From Bacilli bacterium (lineage in GTDB: Bacteria > Bacillota_I > Bacilli_A > RF39 > UBA660), in contig JAFQQQ010000004.1 in assembly GCA_017410525.1 (NCBI GenBank), positions 1-32,338 of the forward strand: a stretch of DNA of 32,338 nt. Direction: 5' to 3'. Below are positions 8,524 to 16,292 of the stretch, one piece after another. The position numbers and the translations under genes were made by a program. The notes beneath the pieces are model-generated. The model saw only the letters and a program-made list of their open reading frames with translations. It had not been told where the DNA came from and searched no databases. Positions within the stretch are counted from its first letter, which is position 1, and every line of letters starts with the position of its first letter.

Positions 8524-9378
8524 ATGAATAATTTAATGATAGGTTTAAAAAGATTTTTTACAAATAAGAATGTTGTTACAGTTATATTGGTTATAGTGAT
8601 ATTGGTTGTGCTTTATTTTGGATATAGTGGAAGCATAAAACAACAAACTAATCCTGTAAGTATGCCTACGGCAGCAAAGAAAATTAATCCAAAAACTAAA
8701 ATAACTAGTGAACTTATTGTGTATAAACAAATAGCTTCAAGCATGATTGATGAGAATGCTGTTAGAAATACTAGTTTAATATTGAATAAATATACTAATG
8801 TAAATGTTACTATTCCAAAAGGAAGTTTATTTTATCAAGAATGGTTAGTAGATGCAGAAAATTTACCTGGAAATTGGATTGAAGAATTGGATTATGAAGC
8901 AGGTGAACTTGGTTATTACATGGATGTTAATGTAGAAAGTACTTTAGGTAATAATGTTTTACCAAATACTTATATTGATATATATATGAAAGCTAATGAC
9001 GAAAATGGAACTGTTATGTTTGGAAAATTGATGAAAAATATAAAAGTTTTAGTTCTACATGATTCAAATGGTAATAATGTATTTGGTGGTACTGATAATG
9101 TGGAGTTGCCTTCTAAAATAGGATTTGCTGTAAGCCAAGACATGTACATCTTACTTAAAAAAGCAGAATATTTGAATGTTCATTTAATTTTAGCGCCAAG
9201 AGGTTCAACTGTTCCAAACGAAGACTATGTGGTTGTCACAAGTGCTACTTTAAGAGATTATATAGATGCTCAAACAATAACAGTTGAAGAAGATATAATT
9301 ACAGGGGAAGTTGAAAATTCAACTAGTGAAACAATTCAGGGAACTACTCCAGATAGTACTCAACAAGTAGTGGAGTAA
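8524..9378 (+). CDS. CpaB/RcpC-like SAF-domain pilus assembly protein
   Basis: This 284-residue protein starts at ATG 8524 behind GAGGAG. It has a short cytoplasmic N-terminus, one membrane helix (about residues 17-34, VVTVILVIVILVVLYFGY), and then a SAF/CpaB-like region. In that region AAKKINPKTKITSELIVYKQI is followed by TNVNVTIPKGSLFYQEWLVD, the usual 'pilus precursor entry' pattern of CpaB. The following domain (VNVESTLGNNVLPNTYIDIYMK) fits the RcpC/CpaB C-terminal region. The tail is Thr- and Glu-rich and low-complexity. CpaB proteins act outside the membrane in Flp/Tad pilus assembly. The gene abuts cpaF (one base between them), which is the usual Tad order. Confidence 0.8.
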   Translation: MNNLMIGLKRFFTNKNVVTVILVIVILVVLYFGYSGSIKQQTNPVSMPTAAKKINPKTKITSELIVYKQIASSMIDENAVRNTSLILNKYTNVNVTIPKGSLFYQEWLVDAENLPGNWIEELDYEAGELGYYMDVNVESTLGNNVLPNTYIDIYMKANDENGTVMFGKLMKNIKVLVLHDSNGNNVFGGTDNVELPSKIGFAVSQDMYILLKKAEYLNVHLILAPRGSTVPNEDYVVVTSATLRDYIDAQTITVEEDIITGEVENSTSETIQGTTPDSTQQVVE

Positions 9379-9379
9379 A

Positions 9380-10501
9380 ATGCACGATAATATATTTGAG
9401 GGAATGGATTTTGGGCCTCTTAAAGAATATTTAGATAATGATGATGTTACAGATATTTCTTACAGCAATAACGGGCAAGTCTGGTTAAAAACATTATCTA
9501 AAGGAATATTTAGAGTTGAAAATCCGGCAATAAATAATAGTTTTATTGAAAAGTTGGCTTTCCAATGTTCAAACGTTATGGGGAAGAGTTTTAATGCTGC
9601 CCATCCGTTTTTAGATAGTGAAAGTGCAGAACTTCGTATGAATTTTGTACATGATTCTATTGCTAGAAATGGTGTTGCTTGTGTTATACGTAAGACTCCG
9701 GCTAAGATACGTTTGGAAAGAAATAAAATATTAAAAGAAAAGTATATAACTGAAGATATTTTGGATTTTTTAATAACTTGTGTTCACGGTCATTGTAATA
9801 TAATGGTTTGCGGGGAAACGGGTAGTGGTAAAACAGAATTTGTAAAATTTTTAGCCGCCAATACACTTGAAAATGAAAAATTAATTACGATAGAAGATAC
9901 TTTGGAATTACACTTAGATAGAATATATCCAAACAGGGATATAGTTTCTATGAAAACTAATAACATCGCTAGTTATTCTGATGTTCTTGTAACTTGTATG
10001 AGACAAAATCCTAAGTGGATACTATTATCAGAAGTTCGTAGTGCAGAAGCTGTAATGGCTGTTAGAAATTCTATTTCATCAGGACATTATATTTTATCAA
10101 CTATACATGCTGACAAAGCGGCTTCTATACCAAATCGTATGTATAGTTTACTTGAAACTAATCAAGATATAGAACAATTTTTAAAGTCTATTTATAGATA
10201 TATTCAAATAGGTGTGTATATTAGAGGTTATCAAGATAAGGTTTCTAAAAAGTTTATAAGAGAAATTGGTGAAGTTACAGAATTTTATGTAACAAAAGAC
10301 AATGAGGCTAAATATAATACTCTTTATAAGAAGACTCCTGATGGAAAAGTTTATAGAAACAACCCTAGTGAATATTTGATTGAATATTTAGAAGCTCAAG
10401 GTGTTAGACTTCCAAATGAATTTATAAAAGAAGAGTACAATAAAGAAGAAAAGGTAGTAACTAGTGAACAAACACAAAAAAATGAAATAATTTTTGAATA
10501 G
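9380..10501 (+). CDS. cpaF: CpaF/TadA-type secretion ATPase
   Basis: The CpaF/TadA family (373 residues here) are hexameric inner-membrane-associated ATPases of the VirB11/PulE superfamily that power Flp pilus assembly. An N-terminal domain with DVTDISYSNNGQVWL is followed by the P-loop GETGSGKT (145-152), the Asp box IEDTLEL (171-177), Walker B WILLSEVR (213-220) and the His box SGHYILSTIHAD (234-245). All key residues are present, so it should be active. The last 50 residues are a charged Glu/Lys tail. It follows the CpaB-like gene by one base and is followed by TadB and TadC. As a relative of VirB11, it could also serve the T4SS genes downstream, which lack their own VirB11; that is inference. 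Confidence 0.93.
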   Translation: MHDNIFEGMDFGPLKEYLDNDDVTDISYSNNGQVWLKTLSKGIFRVENPAINNSFIEKLAFQCSNVMGKSFNAAHPFLDSESAELRMNFVHDSIARNGVACVIRKTPAKIRLERNKILKEKYITEDILDFLITCVHGHCNIMVCGETGSGKTEFVKFLAANTLENEKLITIEDTLELHLDRIYPNRDIVSMKTNNIASYSDVLVTCMRQNPKWILLSEVRSAEAVMAVRNSISSGHYILSTIHADKAASIPNRMYSLLETNQDIEQFLKSIYRYIQIGVYIRGYQDKVSKKFIREIGEVTEFYVTKDNEAKYNTLYKKTPDGKVYRNNPSEYLIEYLEAQGVRLPNEFIKEEYNKEEKVVTSEQTQKNEIIFE

Positions 10502-10511
10502 GAGGGATAAT

Positions 10512-11414
10512 GTGAATATAACTTTGCTTTTTATAATAGTAGCTGTATTAATTGTATTTATAATCATTTATAGAAGTAATGCAGGTGAACAAACTTATCA
10601 ATTTATAAGTAGGCAAGGTAATAGATTATATAGTAAAGTAGCTCCTTATACATATAAAGAAATTAGAAAAAAAATAAAAGATTTAAAACAAGATTATACA
10701 CCTCAACAATATATTGTACAAGTTATATTGTTTGCTGCAGGTGGAGGAATAATAACTTATTTATATTTTTATAATTTAGTTATTTCAATAATATATGCAC
10801 TCGTTGCAGTAGCAGCTGTTCCATATCTTAGTTATTTAAGATGTAAAAGATTATATAGTGAGTTTGTATTTGAACAAATTCAAGTTTACACCACTAATGT
10901 AATTATGGAATTTTCTACTACACAAAGTTTTGTTAAAGCTTTGGAAGGGGTATATTATTCTGGAGTATTAGAAGATCCGGTAAAGGCGGATGTTAAAGTT
11001 ATGATTGATATGGCATATGAAAATGGTACAATCAATCAATCATTAGAATATATGAATGAAAAATATGATTATTATATGGTAAGAAATATGCATCAATTAT
11101 TTCTTCAAATAACTAATGAAGGTAGTAAAGATTCTAGTGAGTCATTAGAAAATATGTCTCAGGATATAGATATGCTTGTAGAAGCTGTTTATAGAGATAG
11201 AATAGATAGACAAGCTTTTTATAAAAAGTTTATTATATTTGGTCTTGTGCTATATATGATGATTGCTCTTGTTCAAATAATGTTAGGCGATGCTTATCAA
11301 AAAATGTTGGATTTGTGGTATGTAAATTTAATACTTCATGTAATAGTAATAATTAATACCTATTTCTTGCTTGCGGGAACTAAATTTTATAATGAGAATG
11401 TGGGGGCTGAATAA
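10512..11414 (+). CDS. tadB: TadB-like membrane platform protein
   Basis: The protein has 300 residues from GTG 10512. AGGAGGG ends five bases upstream, whereas the longer frame would need a TTG inside the end of cpaF with no binding site. One N-terminal helix (ITLLFIIVAVLIVFIIIY) is followed by a helix pair (YIVQVILFAAGGGIITYLYF and LVISIIYALVAVAAVPYL). A cytoplasmic T2SSF/GspF domain comes next (FEQIQVYTTNVIMEFSTTQSFVKALE to DRIDRQAFYKKF), then two C-terminal helices. This is the TadB layout. The protein forms the membrane platform that couples the CpaF ATPase to pilin assembly. Its stop overlaps the start of the TadC-like gene by one base. Confidence 0.88.
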   Translation: MNITLLFIIVAVLIVFIIIYRSNAGEQTYQFISRQGNRLYSKVAPYTYKEIRKKIKDLKQDYTPQQYIVQVILFAAGGGIITYLYFYNLVISIIYALVAVAAVPYLSYLRCKRLYSEFVFEQIQVYTTNVIMEFSTTQSFVKALEGVYYSGVLEDPVKADVKVMIDMAYENGTINQSLEYMNEKYDYYMVRNMHQLFLQITNEGSKDSSESLENMSQDIDMLVEAVYRDRIDRQAFYKKFIIFGLVLYMMIALVQIMLGDAYQKMLDLWYVNLILHVIVIINTYFLLAGTKFYNENVGAE

Positions 11415-12205
11415 TGGAATTTATAATAGTAGCAATTGCGGTAGTAATTATATTCTTATATAATAAAATAATAGAGCCTAAAAGCATAATTGGACAAGTT
11501 GATCCAATATTAAAAAAATTAATGGAAAAAGATTATGAATTTTTACTTAGAGTAAGATATAAAGATTCCGATATTGATGTTAACGCATTATTTTCAAGAA
11601 GAATAAGAGATGGAATATTAATAACTGTTGTGTTAATATTTATGCTTGCAATTACGGGTTACTTAAGCTATATGTTTTTAATGTTTTGTTTTATTGCAGG
11701 GTTTATGGTATATAAAAACGGGTATACTAAACTAAAAAGTTATTATAAAGCGAGATTACATTATATGGATTCTATGCTGCCATATTATTTAAAAAGTTTA
11801 GAAATACTTGTGCAACACTATACTGTACCAGTAGCGCTTTCAAGGAGTATAGATACTGCCCCAGATATATTTAAACCAGGGCTTAGAACTTTAGTTGCTA
11901 AAATAGATGAGGGCGATTCTAGTATTCAGCCATACATTGATTTTGCCAATGAATATCCTGTTAGGGATTCTATGAGAATGATGAGACTTTTATATCGTTT
12001 AGGATTGGGTTCTAATGAAGATAAGCACGAACAGATAATGATGTTTTCAAGAACTGTTTCTTCTTTGCAAAATAAGGCAAGAGAGTTAAAATACAAAGAC
12101 CGATTAGAATCAATGGAAAAACGTACTATGATAATGCTATTTGCTACGGGTGGAGGCATTATGTTAGTTCTGTTTATGTCAATGACAATTATGATGGGAA
12201 TTTAG
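11414..12205 (+). CDS. tadC: TadC-like membrane platform protein
   Basis: The protein has 263 residues, with ATG 11414 in a TAATG overlap with tadB and a GGGGG stretch upstream as ribosome binding site. One N-terminal helix (FIIVAIAVVIIFLY) is followed by a helix pair (ILITVVLIFMLAITGYL and MFLMFCFIAGFMVY). A T2SSF domain comes next (LHYMDSMLPYYLKSLEILVQHYTVPVALSRSI), then a final helix (IMLFATGGGIMLVLFMSMTIM). In Tad systems TadB and TadC are paired platform proteins, and the gene order fits. The proteins are shorter than average but keep all segments. A new promoter for the pilin gene starts right at the stop codon. Confidence 0.87.
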   Translation: MEFIIVAIAVVIIFLYNKIIEPKSIIGQVDPILKKLMEKDYEFLLRVRYKDSDIDVNALFSRRIRDGILITVVLIFMLAITGYLSYMFLMFCFIAGFMVYKNGYTKLKSYYKARLHYMDSMLPYYLKSLEILVQHYTVPVALSRSIDTAPDIFKPGLRTLVAKIDEGDSSIQPYIDFANEYPVRDSMRMMRLLYRLGLGSNEDKHEQIMMFSRTVSSLQNKARELKYKDRLESMEKRTMIMLFATGGGIMLVLFMSMTIMMGI

Positions 12206-12235
12206 TTGATAATTAAACTAAATTTGTGTTATAAT
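12206..12235 (+). promoter_or_regulatory. Strong internal promoter before the pilin gene
   Basis: TTGATA (12206-12211), an 18-base spacer and a perfect TATAAT (12230-12235), with TGTGT directly before it (extended -10). It begins at the base after the tadC stop and drives the pilin candidate separately from the upstream assembly genes. Confidence 0.8.
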
Positions 12236-12269
12236 AAAATTGTAAGTTTAAGAAAGTAGGTGAGAATAA

Positions 12270-12467
12270 ATGAAAGAAGCAGCAGGAGAAGCTAATATGA
12301 CTGTAGTAACAATAGTATTAATAGCTATAGTATTAGGTGTAGGTACTGTTATCGTAGGAAATCTTATGAAAAATGCAGAAAATAATGTTTATAATACTGA
12401 AGCGGCTTGCCAAGATGCAGGAGGAACTTGGGATGCTACAAAAGGAAAATGTAGCATAACAAAATAG
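12270..12467 (+). CDS. Major pilin candidate (Flp-like)
   Basis: This 65-residue protein starts at ATG 12270 behind AGGTGAG. The N-terminus MKEAAGEANMTVV runs into one long hydrophobic helix (about residues 10-32, TVVTIVLIAIVLGVGTVIVG). A short tail follows with two Cys (AACQDAGGTW, GKCSITK) that could form a disulfide loop. Size, position between the TadABC and TadE genes, and a private strong promoter all fit a major Flp-type pilin. The classic Flp G/xxxxEY cleavage motif is not visible and no prepilin peptidase gene is in the window, so processing is unclear. Confidence 0.72.
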   Translation: MKEAAGEANMTVVTIVLIAIVLGVGTVIVGNLMKNAENNVYNTEAACQDAGGTWDATKGKCSITK

Positions 12468-12480
12468 GAGGTAATAATGT

Positions 12481-12984
12481 ATGAAGGAAAGCATTGGGTA
12501 TACAGTTACATTAAATATAGTAATTACTTTTATAATAATTGTATTTGCTTTCCTTTCTGCAGCTCTTATTTATTTTAAAAGTAATAAAGTGAGTAATGTA
12601 ATAACTGAAACTATTGAAAAATATGAAGGATATAATGTTTATGCTAAAAATGAAATAGATGCTAGACTAAATTCTTTGGGTTATGATAAGAAAACGGTTA
12701 ATTGCACTAAATACTTTAATAGAATTGGTGATAGTGAAAAAAATAATTGTGAAATTTTAGATAACACACAAGCAGGAGTAGATGGTTATTGTGTGTTTGA
12801 ATGTAGAGAATTATTTAATAATGAGTGGTATTATTACTATAAAATTAGTACTAATATGATGCTTAATATACCAATAATAAATAGCTTATTGGATATTCCT
12901 ATATTTTCTAATACTAATAGATTATATGATTTCGCTTGTCAAGAAGCGGATGAACATGATTGCGCAGAGGGTGTGATGGAATGA
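12481..12984 (+). CDS. TadE-like pseudopilin 1
   Basis: This 167-residue protein starts at ATG 12481 behind AGGAGG. N-terminus MKESIGYTVTLN and a helix (about residues 11-33) match the layout of the pilin next door. After the helix come SNVITETIEKYEGYNVY, a LNSLGYD motif, paired Cys (VNCTKYF, NNCEILD, YCVFECRE), and a segment near the C-terminus (LNIPIINSLLDIPIF) shared with the next gene. TadE/TadF proteins are minor pseudopilins with one N-terminal helix and a disulfide-containing ectodomain, and the locus fits. The stop codon is TGA inside an ATGA overlap with the next start. Confidence 0.7.
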   Translation: MKESIGYTVTLNIVITFIIIVFAFLSAALIYFKSNKVSNVITETIEKYEGYNVYAKNEIDARLNSLGYDKKTVNCTKYFNRIGDSEKNNCEILDNTQAGVDGYCVFECRELFNNEWYYYYKISTNMMLNIPIINSLLDIPIFSNTNRLYDFACQEADEHDCAEGVME

Positions 12985-13496
12985 AAGACTCTTTAGGTGG
13001 AAGTTTACTATTAAATTTGGTGGTAATTTTTTCTGGAGTAATAGTAATCTTTTTTATAGGTGTTTTATCATATTCTAAGGCTTATAGAGTGAAAAATAGA
13101 ATTATTGAAATAATTGAAAAATATGGTGTTTATGTAAAACTAGACGAAAATGGTCAAAATCTTGTAACGCAGGAATTGAATCCTGACTTGAATGCTGCTG
13201 GGTATGATTCGTCTAATCCTAGTAGATGCAACGAGATTAGAACACGTTTAGTTAGTGGAGATTATGCTAAATACGATGCTGGTAGATTATCCGATAATTT
13301 GAATTCCTACGGGTATAATTATTGTGTTTTTGAAATGTGTAATGAAAAGAATGCAGGCGGTATGTGTATTGATTCCTACGGCAAATATTATGTAGTCGCA
13401 ACTTTTACACAGTTTGAATTTCCGGTAATTGGAGATATTATTAAAATACCTGTTTATGGTGAAACAAAAACTTTAGAAAAAACTTATGATTATTAA
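12981..13496 (+). CDS. TadE-like pseudopilin 2
   Basis: The protein has 171 residues from ATG 12981 (four-base ATGA overlap with the previous gene, GAGGGTG upstream). A longer frame from 12960 has no binding site and would spoil the MKDS start. It is a paralogue of the gene before it: one helix (residues 8-30), then YRVKNRIIEIIEKYGVYVK, LNAAGYD, YNYCVFEMC, and the C-terminal FPVIGDIIKIPVYGET. The shared Cys pattern suggests the same ectodomain. It is probably the partner minor pilin, as TadE and TadF usually occur as a pair. Family assignment is from layout and context, not from a diagnostic motif. Confidence 0.7.
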   Translation: MKDSLGGSLLLNLVVIFSGVIVIFFIGVLSYSKAYRVKNRIIEIIEKYGVYVKLDENGQNLVTQELNPDLNAAGYDSSNPSRCNEIRTRLVSGDYAKYDAGRLSDNLNSYGYNYCVFEMCNEKNAGGMCIDSYGKYYVVATFTQFEFPVIGDIIKIPVYGETKTLEKTYDY

Positions 13497-13510
13497 AAAG
13501 GGGAGATATA

Positions 13511-14506
13511 ATGAATGTTATTGTATCGAATAAAAATCAATTATTATTAGAAAATTTAGGAGTAGATGTCATTAAAGAAATGAATGGAGAGTTTGAAGTT
13601 GATGAAATAATTGCTGCTTTTCAAAATTTCTTTTATCAAAGGATGATACTTGACATAACTGCAATAAAAAACTATACTGATATAGTAAATTTACAAAAAT
13701 TATCTATATCTTTAAATATGGAAAAAATAATTTTATTATTAGATGGCACTGATGCTACAAGCAATCCTGCGTTTATATCTAATTTAGTATCTATGGGTAT
13801 ATATAATTTTACGAAGAATATAGAGGGCATTCAGTATTTGTATAATACACCTAATACGTATCGTGATGTTGCACAATTTCATAGATTGGATGCAACATTT
13901 GGTAATGCTGCTATGGCAAATTCTCAACCTATAGTTGCTGCACCTGTAGTTGAAATGGCTCCACAACCAGAATTTTATGGAACTAGAGTTATAGGAGTTA
14001 AAAATATAACTAAACAATCTGGTGCAAGCAGTTTGGTATATATGATGAAAAATGAGTTAAGTAAACATTATAGTGTTGTTGCTATAGAAGTTGATAAAAC
14101 GGATTTTACTTATTTCAAAGATAAATCTTTAATATCTACTGTAACTAGTGAAGTAGGTAGTATAATTAATAAACATAAAGATAAAAATGTTATAATCGTA
14201 GATATAAACAATAGCTTAGTAGCTGAAGGCTTTTGTCAAGATGTTTTGTATTTAATAGAACCATCAATTATTAAATTACAAAAATTAATAACTTTGAATG
14301 CAACTGCATTACAAGGTTTAAAAGATAAAAAGATAATTTTAAATCAAAGTTTGCTTAGTTCTAGTGAGGTTGCTAATTTTGAATATGAAGCAAGGGTAAA
14401 GGTTTATTATAATTTAGTGCCTTTAAACGAAAGAGATAAGAAAATACCTGAACTTAACAAATTATTGGTTAAACTTGGATTTGCTAAACAACAAAGTGAA
14501 ATTTAG
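13511..14506 (+). CDS. TadZ/CpaE-like protein with degenerate P-loop
   Basis: The protein has 331 residues, starting at ATG 13511 behind GGGGAG. Residues 1-110 resemble the receiver-like N-terminal domain of TadZ/CpaE (ILLLDGTDA, NLVSMGIYNFTKNIE). A Pro/Ala-rich linker (about 137-155) follows, then a MinD/ParA-type fold (TRVIGVKNITKQSGASSLVYMMKNEL). The P-loop position reads KQSGASS where ParA/MinD proteins have KGGxGKT, so the catalytic Lys is missing. Later NVIIVDIN fits the Walker B strand. TadZ proteins place the pilus machine in the cell, often without strong ATPase activity. It closes the Tad part of the cluster, eight bases before the first VirB2-like gene. Confidence 0.7.
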   Translation: MNVIVSNKNQLLLENLGVDVIKEMNGEFEVDEIIAAFQNFFYQRMILDITAIKNYTDIVNLQKLSISLNMEKIILLLDGTDATSNPAFISNLVSMGIYNFTKNIEGIQYLYNTPNTYRDVAQFHRLDATFGNAAMANSQPIVAAPVVEMAPQPEFYGTRVIGVKNITKQSGASSLVYMMKNELSKHYSVVAIEVDKTDFTYFKDKSLISTVTSEVGSIINKHKDKNVIIVDINNSLVAEGFCQDVLYLIEPSIIKLQKLITLNATALQGLKDKKIILNQSLLSSSEVANFEYEARVKVYYNLVPLNERDKKIPELNKLLVKLGFAKQQSEI

Positions 14507-14514
14507 GGGGAATT

Positions 14515-14940
14515 ATGAAGAAAGTATTAAATGTATGTTTTATTTTATTAATCAGTTTAATTTTTATTGACATCGTTGGCGCTGATACGTATAATAATTA
14601 TTCACCAGAAGTTCCTACTGCTAGTTGTGGGGATAATTTGCTTACAGATATACCACAAATGTTACCTAAAGTTATAAGCATTATCTATACTGTTATTCAA
14701 GTTGCTGTGCCTATAGTACTTATTGTAATGGGATCGTTAGATTTGATGAAAGGTGTTACGGCACAAAAAGAAGATGAAATAAAAAAGGGTCAACAAATGT
14801 TTATAAAAAGATTAATTTCGGGTGTATTAGTATTTGTTGTGTTTATTGTTGTTAAACTTGTAATAAGTTTAGTTGCAGATGGATCATCTGCTCCTATAAT
14901 GCAATGTGCTGATTGTTTTATAAGTAATGATTGCGATTAG
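14515..14940 (+). CDS. VirB2/TrbC-like pilin-type protein, copy 1
   Basis: The protein has 141 residues, starting at ATG 14515 behind GGGGG. A signal peptide (KKVLNVCFILLISLIFIDIVGA) precedes a short Cys-containing segment and two membrane helices (IIYTVIQVAVPIVLIVMG and LISGVLVFVVFIVVKLVISLV). The helices are joined by a basic loop, LDLMKGVTAQKEDEIKKGQQ, followed by MFIKR. The C-terminus ends CADCFISNDCD. The two-helix, loop-inside layout is that of VirB2/TrbC pilins. The loop sequence recurs in four more proteins of the window. The next gene begins within eleven bases. Confidence 0.72.
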   Translation: MKKVLNVCFILLISLIFIDIVGADTYNNYSPEVPTASCGDNLLTDIPQMLPKVISIIYTVIQVAVPIVLIVMGSLDLMKGVTAQKEDEIKKGQQMFIKRLISGVLVFVVFIVVKLVISLVADGSSAPIMQCADCFISNDCD

Positions 14941-14950
14941 AGGTGAAAAT

Positions 14951-15793
14951 ATGCAAAAAAAATTATTAAAAGTTATATTGTTTGTTATAATGTTTTTACC
15001 TATAGTGGGTGTTAATGCTGCTTCTTATGAATTTAGGTGCAATTATAAGAGTTCCAATAAAAATGAAGTATATGAAATTTTGTACAAAACCAATGGTGAC
15101 AACACTACAATGATAGACTGTAAGTATTATGAAATGGATAGTTCAGGTCTTTTTTATGAATTTGAAAAAAGTTGTAGCAACTACCAATTTAAAGCTAATG
15201 GAAATTATTCTAAAAATAGTAATAGTTGTCCAAGCTCCATTAATGTTTCTAAAAAAAATATTACTTGGATTGCAGGTGGAAAAGGTACATATATATATAT
15301 AGAAGGAAGTAAAACAGATTTAAAAAAACTTGCAGCGAGTTCTTGTGAAGATTATAAAAGAGAAAAGACTTGTAATAATGCTGTAGAGGGTTGTAGATGG
15401 GCAGATAAAACTTGTATGACTTTAAGTGAATACGACGATTTAGGAAGAACAATTGATAAAGTTAGTTGTGGCTCTGGAGAGGGTCGAGTAACAGGTATTC
15501 CTTCTAAGATTCCAGAATTAACAAGTCTAGCAATTACTATAATTCAAATAGCTGTTCCTATTATTTTGGTAGTATTAGGTAGTATAGATTTATTTAAAGG
15601 AATAACAGCTGGCAAAGAGGATGAAATAAAAAAGGGTCAACAAATATTTATAAAGAGATTAGTTGTTGGCGCTATAATATTCCTAGTTGTAATTATAGTA
15701 AAATTTTTAATTAGTGTAATTGCTGATACAAATAAAACTAATATTGGAAATTGTATAGATTGTTTTATAAGTAATGATTGTGAGGAGGAGTAA
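14951..15793 (+). CDS. VirB2/TrbC-like protein with extracellular extension, copy 2
   Basis: The protein has 280 residues from ATG 14951 (AGGTGAAAAT upstream). The frame is open to 14927, but that lies inside the previous gene without a binding site. A signal peptide (QKKLLKVILFVIMFLPIVGVNA) is followed by about 150 residues of Cys-rich ectodomain (FRCNYKSSNKN, DCKYYEM, NAVEGCRWADKTCMTL). The conserved two-helix module follows, with LFKGITAGKEDEIKKGQQ between the helices and the ending CIDCFISNDCEEE. The DNA for the ending (15758-15780) matches that of copy 1 (14911-14933) base for base, a sign of recent duplication. A pilin-like core with a surface domain is the best reading. Confidence 0.7.
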   Translation: MQKKLLKVILFVIMFLPIVGVNAASYEFRCNYKSSNKNEVYEILYKTNGDNTTMIDCKYYEMDSSGLFYEFEKSCSNYQFKANGNYSKNSNSCPSSINVSKKNITWIAGGKGTYIYIEGSKTDLKKLAASSCEDYKREKTCNNAVEGCRWADKTCMTLSEYDDLGRTIDKVSCGSGEGRVTGIPSKIPELTSLAITIIQIAVPIILVVLGSIDLFKGITAGKEDEIKKGQQIFIKRLVVGAIIFLVVIIVKFLISVIADTNKTNIGNCIDCFISNDCEEE

Positions 15794-15796
15794 AAA

Positions 15797-16282
15797 ATGA
15801 AAAAGAGACTAATATTATTAGGTATTGTTTTAGGAATAATTGTTCTATGTGTTGAACCTGTTTTAGCAGCTGATATAGCTTCTTGTGAAAACTCAATAAA
15901 AGGAGCTATAATAGACGAAAAAATACCTAATTTGGTAAGCACAATAATAAAAATAATTAAAATAGCTGTACCTGTCTTACTTGTCATAATGGGTATGCTT
16001 GATTTAATGAAGGGGATAACAGCTGGTAAAGAAGATGAGATGAAAAAAGGGCAACACTTGTTTGTAAAAAGATTAATTTCTGGAGCTCTTGTATTCCTTG
16101 TATTTACAATCGTTCAACTTGTTATTAGTTTTGTCGCTAATGAGGATGATAAACCTAACATCGCAACTTGTAGTAGGTGTTTTATAACTGGAGATTGTAC
16201 ATATAAATTTAAAAACGAAACTACAAAGGAATGCCCAGATGGAACTAGAATAAATGAAACTGGGACATCTTGTATAAAATAA
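15797..16282 (+). CDS. VirB2/TrbC-like protein, copy 3
   Basis: The protein has 161 residues, starting at ATG 15797. The binding site GAGGAGG lies across the stop codon of copy 2, so the two are coupled. A signal peptide (KKRLILLGIVLGIIVLCVEPVLA) is followed by the two-helix core (IIKIAVPVLLVIMGMLDLMKG, ITAGKEDEMKKGQH, LISGALVFLVFTIVQLVISFV). The end of the core reads CSRCFITGDC. A 25-residue tail with two more Cys (TKECPDGTR, GTSCIK) is unique to this copy. Same family and role as the two genes before it. Confidence 0.72.
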   Translation: MKKRLILLGIVLGIIVLCVEPVLAADIASCENSIKGAIIDEKIPNLVSTIIKIIKIAVPVLLVIMGMLDLMKGITAGKEDEMKKGQHLFVKRLISGALVFLVFTIVQLVISFVANEDDKPNIATCSRCFITGDCTYKFKNETTKECPDGTRINETGTSCIK

Positions 16283-16292
16283 TGGAGGGTTT

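Noticed and set aside
10494-10511. TTG 10494 as start of tadB
   Set aside because: It lies inside the end of cpaF with no binding site. GTG 10512 has AGGAGGG five bases away.
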